A DNA stretch of 10,212 nt from an uncultured Blautia sp. Lineage in GTDB: Bacteria > Bacillota > Clostridia > Lachnospirales > Lachnospiraceae. Position numbers and translations under genes: made by a program. Within the stretch, counting starts at the first letter, position 1. Every line of letters begins with the position of its first letter. Of this stretch, positions 1 to 9,200 are shown piece by piece. Below the pieces are notes generated by a model that ran no database searches, had not been told where the DNA came from, and saw nothing but the letters and a program-made list of their open reading frames with translations. Where the stretch lies: contig CAKROE010000083.1 in assembly GCA_934371915.1 (NCBI GenBank), forward strand, positions 1 to 10,212, written 5' to 3'.

Positions 1-28
1 GGGCGAGGTTCATAAATCGGCTCCAAGA

Positions 29-73
29 GGTAGGGGCAAGCCCCTACCCTAAATATGAGCCCCTTTCAGGGGC
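29..73. repeat. Pair of G/C-rich palindromes in the 3' flank
   Basis: Two small inverted repeats sit 10 bases apart. The first has arms 29-37 and 40-48 (core GGTAGGGG / CCCCTACC). The second has arms 59-64 and 68-73 (GCCCCT / AGGGGC). Both share AGGGGC (32-37, 68-73) and GCCCCT (40-45, 59-64), so arms can also pair across the two. No T tract follows on either strand, so they are not clear terminators. They may be part of a dispersed intergenic repeat, which cannot be tested from one window. Confidence 0.55.
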
Positions 74-160
74 GCTGTCGCCTCCTTACCAACCTTGATT
101 TTTATGGAATTTTGAACACCCTACGTCTGACCCCCCAATTTTTTCGTTGTCCCCCAAAAA

Positions 161-192
161 CAAAAGCGCCGGAGCATTCTCCGGCGCTTTTG
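161..192 (-). terminator. Strong intrinsic terminator of the giant gene
   Basis: A perfect 14-base inverted repeat (161-174 with 179-192, core GCGCCGGAG) is separated by the 4-base loop 175-178. Read on the minus strand the hairpin is followed by TTTTT (bases 160-156), and its 3' arm itself ends in TTTTG, giving a U-rich tail. It lies 55 bases past the stop codon, the expected place for a factor-independent terminator. There is no comparable T tract on the plus strand beyond the hairpin, so it mainly serves minus-strand transcription. Confidence 0.9.
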
Positions 193-210
193 TCATTATA
201 GCTTTTGTCC

Positions 211-253
211 TTATATATAAATCAGAGCACATTATATATACATAAATCAGAGC
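211..253. repeat. Short direct duplication spanning the stop codon
   Basis: ATAAATCAGAGC occurs at 217-228 and again at 242-253, 25 bases apart, and each copy is preceded by a TTATATATA tract (211-219 and 232-240). The second copy contains the last two codons and stop of the giant gene, so the minus-strand 3' end reads GCTCTGATTTAT twice. It looks like a local tandem duplication in the trailer. A regulatory role is not evident. Confidence 0.75.
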
Positions 254-3200
254 GACACCTTCCCGACACTCTCACCCTCATCCGTGCGTGCCTCCACCAC
301 ATAAACGCCAGTGGGGAGTTTCAGGGAGAGGCGTGAGACATACGGCGTGAGTTTGTACACCGTGCGCCCGTCGGCAGCGAGGATACGCACATACGTCAGC
401 ACATGCGCTGCAGAAGAAGAGATCGTCACACTGCCGTTGTCGGCCTGTATGAGCGGTTGCGTGAAATCCTGTTCATCCTCCAGGGCAGGACGCTCTGAAG
501 AGAGGATGAAATAACGGCCCGTCGTCACTCCCGGCACCTCCACCTTCACGCAGTCGGCATTGCCATTGCCCCGCAGCGGTGTCACGGCCCCCGTCTGTGC
601 GTCGAGCAGCGAGAGCGTCTCGCCAAACGAGCGCATTCCCGAGAACGTGAGCTGCACGGGTTCTTCGCTGTTGCTCAACACACCCAAGGGGACGCGCCAG
701 AGCGAGCGGCGTCGGTTGATGGTGCTCGTGCGGTTGCCGGCCAACGTATATACCATCGGGATTTCCTGCAACGAGTTGTCGAGCAAGAGTTGCATATCCT
801 CCGCAGCCTCGTAGCCGTTGACCGCTGTGGTGTCTTTCACCACCAGAGCCTCACTTCCCTGCCCGCTTCGCGAAGCGCGGATGCGGAGCATAGGAGCCTC
901 AGCACGTCCGATGGCTGGAGCACGCAGCAGCGTTCCGCTGGTGTGGAGCGATGTCTGCATGTCGGCGGTGAACTTCAAGGTGATGGTGTTCGTGCCTTCC
1001 TTGCCTTCCACGAAGAAGCCCTGTCCCGATGGCAGACTCGCGAGCGCGGCCTCCGTCGTGCCGTTCACGGAAATCCATTCTCCGGCATTGGGCTGGCGCA
1101 TCGCCCCTTCCTGTCCGCCGGCCGTCAGCACCCAATATTTCGCCCCATTGAGCTGGTCCGCATTTTTGGTGAAGAACTCGTTGAGGTCGAGGGCGCAGGC
1201 AAACGGGTTGCCCACGAGGAAGAACCTGTTGTTGGCATTCTCGTTCTTGAGCGTCACGGTCAGTTCGGTGCCAGACTTCAACTGGTCGGTCGCCAACTTA
1301 TGATGATACGTGCGGTCCACAGGATAAGTACTCCCGTCCGTCTTGTTCGTTTCCGTGTAATAGCCATAGGCCGTGTCTTCCTTCGGCAAACGGAAGAGCG
1401 ACTTCGTGTATTTCTGCGCCCCGATACCGATGCCATTGACTTTGACAGAGAAGCCACCCTGCGAATAAGCCTCCCGCACGTCGTTGTAGACAGCGCTCCA
1501 GTTGGCGGCCTGGTAGATATTCTCCGTCGTCGTGTCCACCCTGGCTTCCTGCGGCTTGTTGGCCGAATAAGGCTCGAGGTAGTAAAGCTTAGGGTTGGCC
1601 TTGTCCCAGCTGCGCTGATAAACGGCTGGCGCGAAGCGATGGTAGTCTGTCGTGTTGTAAGTCACGTCCTTGAAATAAGGCGTGGCCTGACAAGCATCGT
1701 TGTTAGGCGCATACCATTCTCCCGCGTAGCTCTGGCGCAGCGGCGAACCGAGGGTGTACCAGCGGTCGGGAGTCAGCGCATATTCCACCCACGCTTTCTC
1801 ATAGCTGAGGCGTTCGGCATGCAGCAATTCGCCACCGCTCTGCACCACGAGGTCCTTACTTTGATAGGGCGTGTAAATGCCGCAAAGGTTGACGCCCTTA
1901 TCGGCTTCCGGTGCTGCCAGAAGCGCATATTCGATGTCGGGCGTTGCCGTGCGCTTGCCTTCATTACCGACGAAGTTGAGGAACTGGTCGTCGGCGCCAG
2001 GATCGTTGGTCTCATAGAGCTGCGGTCCTGCCTTTTTGGGCGTCACGATGACACTGGTGTGAAGCATCGGCACATAGCCCTGCGCCGTACCGTTGTCGGC
2101 ATTGGCGGCATAGCCCGGCTCCGTATCAGCGTTGAAATGCAGGTCCTCGAGGTCGGCGCGTTGCCAGTTGGCATCGTTCGTCCAGTCGGTGTTTCCGGCT
2201 GCTCCCGTCCATTTCTGGTATTTCGGAACGATGATGAGGTCAACGAGCACATTGCCGTCACACACCGTTGTCTGCGCAGTGCTACCTGCATTAAAGCGTT
2301 CCCGATAGTTGAAACGGAGCGTATAGACATATCCCTCACGCGGCTGGAAACCGCTGTTGAAGACGATGTCGGCATGGGCATTTTCGGAGTCTGCCTTGCT
2401 GGCATCGAGCGTTTTGAGCTGGCCCACGATGCGGAAGTTCTGCACACTGAGGCCAGTGCGTTCTTCAGCGGCTCTCGTTTCATACGCCTTCATATTGGGG
2501 TCGTTGGTGCCCGCGAGGAAGACTTCTGGACTGACGCTGGTCAGACCGATGGCGCCTTTCGTCACCGTCGTGATGCCGCGCAAAGGCACGCGCAAGACAT
2601 TGGCGGCACTGCCGTCGGCCCTGGCCCTCACTTCTGCCACGGCAGCCAAACTGCTGCGCACTGGCACGTTGGTGAGCTTATCGGGATACTTATATTGGTT
2701 GCCATGCAGACCGTCGAAGAGCTGCGGCGCCTCTCCGCTCACTTTGATGCCCACCTGCTCCGGATCGTAGCAATATTGCGTGCCGCTGCTGTCTTCGTGG
2801 TCAATGGGCACCACCGTCACCTTCAGAATTGTGCCCTGCTTTGTGGCTGCAGGCACATAGATGTTACACGTGTTGTTGAGCAACACGAGCGATGCCACCT
2901 TGTCGGCCCTGTTAAGCGTGAACTGATGGAGCACGTCGATGACGCTCTGCTCGAGGGTATATCCCTCGTCGTTCTTCGGCGCGGCGCCCGCCACGGTGGT
3001 GGCTTTGGGATAGAAATGGCGGAAAGCCAAGAGCGCCTCGCGGAGTGAAATCTCGTTGGAGAGGCGGCTTTCGTTCTTTCCCAAGACGCGCCAGGTGGCG
3101 TTGTCGACATTGATGCACACGTCGGTGAATGCGCCGCCCACATAATCGCGCCACCAGTCATACTGCACAATGCGTTCGCCGATATTGCCATCCACATCCT

Positions 3201-6200
3201 CTCCCACCTGCTTGACGCTGAGCGAGACGCTCTTGCCAGCGCAGGTCTGGGTTTCGTGTTCAACGGCGGCCTCGTCGTCGGCATCCGTCACCACGCGGAT
3301 GGGCGACAGCGTGCGGAACTTGCAGCGGACGCTGCATCGCGTGTTGATCTCAAACGAGTGGAAGGCATTGGCCAGCGTGACGGGGTCATCGGAGAAGCGC
3401 GGCACGAAGAGGAAGTAATAGTCGTGGTTGGGCTTGATTCTCGGCTCCTTCACTTTGTCGCTGATGACGAAGTGGCGCACACCAGCACTGGTGACTTCGC
3501 GAGATGCCATGCCGACAGTGGCCGCCACAGCGTCTCTATATTTGAAGACTGGGAGGGAATCGAAATTGGTTTTAAACTCCACAGAGCGGAAGATGCCTTC
3601 TCCAGATACCTGGCTGTTTGGGTCACCCAAGAGGGCCTTGACGAAGGCGGGCTTCACCTCGGCGTCGGACATACGGTAGAGGCGTTCCTGTCCTTCTGAC
3701 GTTCCTGTGTCGAAGCCCAATTCGGCGTCAAACATCTCCTTGTCGAGGAGGCAATACCACACCTTAGGATTGTCCTTCATCACTTCGCCAGTGTTGAGGC
3801 CCAACTGGGCACGCACCTGGTCATAGTCGACGGTCATCTTACACAAGGTCAGCTGGTCGCCACAGACTGGAATGGTGCGCTCAATCTGTACTTCTGGCTT
3901 CACGCTGAACACCTCGACATCATCTATCAAGATGTCGCCGCCCTGAGTATTGGTGCAGGCGTTGTCGATGGTTAGGCGGAAGCTATCGAAGTCGTCAGCA
4001 TTCTTATTGACGAAGCTGAAATACACCTGTTGCCAGATACCTTTGCCATTATTAGTATTAGGTTCCAACTTATTGGCAAGGGAATCACGAGCTTCGCCCA
4101 AGATACTTCCAGGACAGTAAGAATAGAGCGTCGTGGCCTTGCCGTTTTTAAATCCCTGAATGGAGAACACCACGTTGGCCGGACTTTCATCGCCACGGTC
4201 TGGACTGCTCATCCATGCCGAAACGAAAAGACGCGAGGCTTTGCAAGGCATACCAGCAAAGTCGATAGACGCAATCTGTCCAGGAAGGTCGGAAGCGTCA
4301 ATATAGAGGAAGCCGCTCTGGCTGGCATCATAGTTTTGAGAGCCATACTCATTCTCGTAATACTTCTTAACAGCGAAGAAATTACCACGATTATCTCCCA
4401 TATTAAAACGATGGGCAACAGTGTAGTTACCCCACGTACACTCAGCAGTTTTACCATCAGCACTATTGAAATCTCCGCCGATGGGCGCGAAGCAATATGA
4501 GGTGTTATCGTAGTTGAAGGGATAGCGATATGTCAAACCACATTTCGTACTTGCCCCAGCCACTTTATCAAATCCCGTATAGGTTCCCACAGGTGGCGAA
4601 ACAAAGGCATCAAACTCATCGGGGTCGAAGGTGATGGTGGCCACAGGGTCGCCAGTGGCCTTCAGCAAGGCTTCGGGCGAACGCTCCGATTTGAAGCTGC
4701 CGTCGCCTTTTTTCCCGATGATTTCGGAATAAATGATGGGCTCAAAATCATCTTCAAACGTCAGATTGAATTTGGCAATCTGATAGCGCGTGCCGTCGCT
4801 GGCCACTCCATACACCTTCAAGGTGCAGCTGCCGGCCGTGGCGGTACCGCGGCCCTTGCCGTTGTCATCGCCCGGATAATTGAAGGCGATGGCACGGTCG
4901 GTAGCGGCACCGCCAGCGCCACTACTGAGGAATTTGGCGAAAGTGATGCCGCTGCCCAGGTCGTCCACTTTAACCTCGATTGCCCCATTGTTGACGGCAT
5001 TCTGAAGATTGTCTTCTGAGGCGATACCGTTGTTATAAAACCAATAGTCCTGCTTCTGCATATTGAGGGCAACCGAACTGTAATTGAGCGTCACCTTCTT
5101 CTTCGGGAAAGCAATGGTGTGCTCTTCATACCATTTATCATTGCTGCCATCATCCTTATACTGGAGCAGTTCGTTGGCAATGGCGCGGGCATTGCGAATG
5201 ATATAGAGGTTGCGGCCGGTGATGGTCGGCTCCACAATGCTTTGCTTCGAGGGCAGGATGATGTCGCTGGTGACATTCCCATTATATATGGGGTTACCAT
5301 TGTCGCCGAAATAATCAACGAAATCGCTGTAGGGAGTGAGGTCGGCACCAAGGATGTATTCCCAATCGTCGGGGATGACCTCTGGCATTTGGAAGGTGAC
5401 ATTGTGGGTGACGTAATAACCAGAGTTCTGACCGTTCAATTTCAACTGGTCGCCCACAACAATTCCGTTTCTGTACCGACGACTGCTGCTGATGTCGAGG
5501 TTGAGCACCGAGTCGCTCACGGCCTCGTCGGTCTTATAGTTGTACCAACGCTGGAAAGCTCGCGAACGGGTAGCAGCCGACCCGACCATACAAGTAGGCA
5601 CATAAAGCACGCGCGTACTCTCCGCCTTGAGATAGTGGGTGACGGTGTAAGTACTCGTCTTCTGCATCATCTTCCCAGTATAGGGATTCTTGGTCCAGCC
5701 GCTTTCATCGCGTTGGATAAAACCAGTCATCGGGTCGGCGGTAGCCTCTTGCGCCTGCTTGACAAACCAAGAGCGTTTGGGGAGTACTTCGTAATCGGAA
5801 TAGTCTTCCGGAACGGGGATGGGTTCGAAGTTGAGGCAGATATTTGGGTCTGTTTGAATGTCTGAATTCCAAAATATGATAGTATTTCTTTTGGCGTCTG
5901 CACCACTCAAATTCATGCTGTAACCAATCTTTCCTTCAGCATTCAACCCTCCAACGATGGTAAGTGCATAGCGTTGCTGGGTGGAGATATATTTGACACT
6001 GAAATGAACAGCTCTCTCAGGGTCGTGCGTCACGTTAAAACCATTGCCGCTTAAACACACATAATATTTATCTTTGCTCATCAAGACAACATCGTCCTTA
6101 TTCTGACCCACCAAGGCCCACATCTGGTCGTTGACGAGTTTCTTGTCGTTTTCGGCGAAGACCACCTTGCTGGTGCCATTGCCGTCGCTGATATATTTAT

Positions 6201-9200
6201 TCCCCGCCTTATCAAAGCAGATGAAGTTGTAGTAATATTTTCCTTCTGCGGCATCAGAGAGTTCCGGACACGTTAGGCGTCCGAAGTTGAAGCAGAGCGT
6301 ATGCTGCTTGTCGGTTTCATAAGTGGAGAATGGCAGCATGGCGACGGTGCCGTTGGCAACGTCAGAAACGCCAAGACATTTTTCGGGTTTTCCCTCTGGC
6401 TTGCTGCCATCGGCGTTCAACTGAGCGAAACACCAACTGACAGAACCATCCTTGTCTCCGTGGTTGAGCCAGAGATAGAAATGAGTGGCCTGTGCCTTGT
6501 CTGTGGTGAGGCACACGTTGCCCCCTGCATCCGCACCGATATATTGGCCATGACCATTGCGCAGCACGAAGTCGTCCTTAGTGCCGATGTTCTTCCAGCT
6601 GTTGTTGGCGTCGTCTTCTGAGGCAGATGCCTTGGCCTTCAGCGCCTCGCCGTCAGCCGTGAGTTCAAGTTCCGGAGTCAGTTCGTTGAGAGAGAGATTG
6701 CGGAAAGCGCCGCCCGCCTCTTCATAGAAATCGGGGGTGATGTCCACTGGGAAAATATCAACAAAGTTGTTGCCGTTGTTCGGATCTTCCAGCGACAGAC
6801 TGACGGTTTTCGGACTGCCTTCTCCGCTGTAGCTGTGGGAGATGAGGTTGCGGCTGCCGTTGACGTCGGGCAGTTCAATTTGCCAGTGGGCGTAATTGCC
6901 AGAAGTTTCAACGAGGCGGATGCGCGTGGCATCTTTTTTATCTGCGACCGCCACGAAGGTGTTATTGTCGGTGTCGTATTTCAAGAAGCAGCGGTTGTAG
7001 GCGCTCTGCAAATAGCCGTCGCCCTTACCCTCTCCGTCTCTGATAAGCACCCACAACTGGCACAGGTTTTTCTCCTCATAAGGTTTCAAGGAGATGGCGT
7101 TAGCTTCCTCCATGTGGTAGGCATAGCGGTCGCCCCCAGCCGTGCGGATGCAATAGAGGTGATAGTCCACACCGCCTGACGACGGGAGGGGAAGTTCTGG
7201 CGCGATGATATACGGGCGCAGGTCGACCACCGAATTGCGGGTGCCGGGTGCCGCCCAGCAAAGAACGCCTTCCGCGCCGATGCTGAGGGCCTGCTGGTCA
7301 TCGGTAGAACAGAGGTCGTAACGCACGTTGTTGTTGTTCTCGTAGTTGTTCACATTATACACGAACGTATAGGCATCAGCTTTTTGGTTGCTGACGCCGA
7401 ACTGCTTATTTTTTTTGTCGTAGGTGAGATAGAAGCCTGCACGGTTGCGGATATGCTGCCCTTCAACCACCCATTGGTAGAGACGTGCATCCTTGTCAGA
7501 CGCGAGGATACCACGCGCTTTTACGCGCGGTTTTTTGGCCTCGTCATAATCCATAATGAGGGCACGCTGGCCCATGGCTGGAAAGAGGAGGTGGTAACTG
7601 GTGGTGTCGGCCGCGACGTCGACAAAGGTCATACTGGTATTTTTCCCAACCTTTTCTGCACGCCCAATGAAATTATCACTATCAGATGGACGAACGAAGT
7701 AATGATTCGTGCAATTATAGAGCGACCAAAGCCCGTCAAGCGATGCGTCTGGCTGGTCGGCCAAATCGCAGATTTTGTAACGGCTGTACTCATTCGTAGT
7801 CGTGTTGACCTTGTGCTGATAACCATCCGTGTCCGGGTTATAGCTGATATAGTTGCCTGCGGTGCTTCTGATGTAAACGTCGCCGTCGTCATTGGCTTCT
7901 TCAAGTATCCAGCAATATCTTCTCAACGGGAAAGGCGCAACAGGCGATTTCAGCAAAATGTTGCCAGGCGTGTTGTCCTGCAGATATTCGCTGCCGTTTT
8001 GGAAGAAGTTTAAAGCATAGTAATGCGGATTGGCACTGGTGCTGACATAAGGGTTGACGAGTCCACCTTCGATATTTTCTGCAAGGCGCACCACGGCATA
8101 ACGGGAGTTTTTCTTCACGAGCTGCAATTTCCCATTTTTCACGCCGAGGGTGTTATACGGCTCAGAAACACCGCGAAGCATAGCGTTGTAACGTAAGCCT
8201 CCGGCAATATTGTAGGTACCGCCTTGAACATGCGCAGGAACAACATAATAGGTGTTTTGGTCAGCATCAAACACGCTGGCCTTGCTGCGGTCGGTCACGC
8301 TGGTGAACGTCTCGTCGGCGGCATCATAACGGAGAAAACGGCCTGCTTTGTTCTTCAGATTGTAGCCGTTGACCTTGCCTGCACCATCCATAATCGGATC
8401 GAAAGTCCATTGGTAGCCATTGCCTTCAAGTTGCTCCGTGGTGGTGGCAACGGCCTTGATGTTCTGGCCGTCGTCGTAAAGCACAACGCGACCGCAGCCC
8501 GAAAATTGCAGGTAGTCGTAATCTGAACCACGTTCCGATTCTTTGAAGCTCAGGGCATTAAACTTCGACGTACTGTTACAGGCCTGTAAGGTGTATGGGG
8601 TATTACCAGCCTGCAAGCCGAGGCGGTGGTTGTCATCGCCCGAAAGCGCCATATCAATGGTCCAATATTCGGGCTGTTCGTCTGTCTGCTTGAGGCGGAA
8701 GACGGTGGTCTCATTGACATCTAACGTTTCGAAGTTGAAACGGCCTTCTTTATATATCAAGTATTCTCCCGACTGATTGACGAGGTAGAAATCGCCCGGT
8801 TTGCTGTTTGCATGCCTGGCAGACTCGAGTTTCCAGTTCTGACTCGCACTGGTAGGCTCGAACTCCTTTCTCGTAACAGGATTGTCATAGCCCGTTCCAG
8901 TCAATGTCAGACGGGCATCGCCCTTGGGATTGGCCTTAAACTGTAACTTATAATAATAGACATTGCTGATGTCTGAGAATTTAGGGACCACTGCGCCCTT
9001 CACCTCGTTGGTGCTGTCCAAAATGCGCACCACGCTATAGAAGGAATTGGCCTCGACGATGGCGAGCTGGCCGTCTTTGACACCAACGGCCTTGGAAGCA
9101 TCATCTGCCAATGTCAGCACATAGTGTCTGTCGTCGTAGGCATTGCCACAAGGAAACAACCTCAAAGCCTCATCGCGATTGGTGGTCACGGTGAGGACAT

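Larger units (their letters stand above)
1..246. other. Non-coding 3' flank
   Basis: No open frame with coding character is present. Besides the terminator, the direct duplication and the two palindromes, the stretch 74-160 holds two C runs (131-136 and 151-155) each followed by an A or T tract. No convincing Bacteroidota promoter (TTTG and TAnnTTTG at proper spacing) was found for a gene to the left. The next gene to the left lies outside the window. Confidence 0.6.

Noticed and set aside
115..160. Possible G-quadruplex from the G runs on the minus strand
   Set aside because: Only two long G runs and one GGG are present, with loops too long for a stable structure.
193..246. Possible plus-strand promoter in the A+T-rich stretch
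   Set aside because: TTTG and TATA-like words occur, but not with the spacing of a Bacteroidota promoter, and the sequence that follows is the antisense of the giant gene.
2043..2483. Minus-strand frames overlapping the giant gene in other registers (also 2823-3284 and 5091-5402)
   Set aside because: They are rich in Arg, Ser and Pro, as expected from out-of-frame reading of this sequence, and sit wholly within the recognised frame.
790..3048. 752-codon open frame on the plus strand
   Set aside because: It lies fully antisense to the conserved C-terminal part of the giant gene, where high G+C makes stop codons rare. Its translation is rich in Arg, His, Val and Leu and shows no domain, whereas the minus frame contains recognisable motifs throughout.
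5119..5865. 248-codon plus-strand frame, and similar frames of 100-210 codons at 7384-8013, 818-1303 and 4030-4500
   Set aside because: All are antisense shadows of the giant gene, with no family-like motifs and no convincing ribosome binding site.
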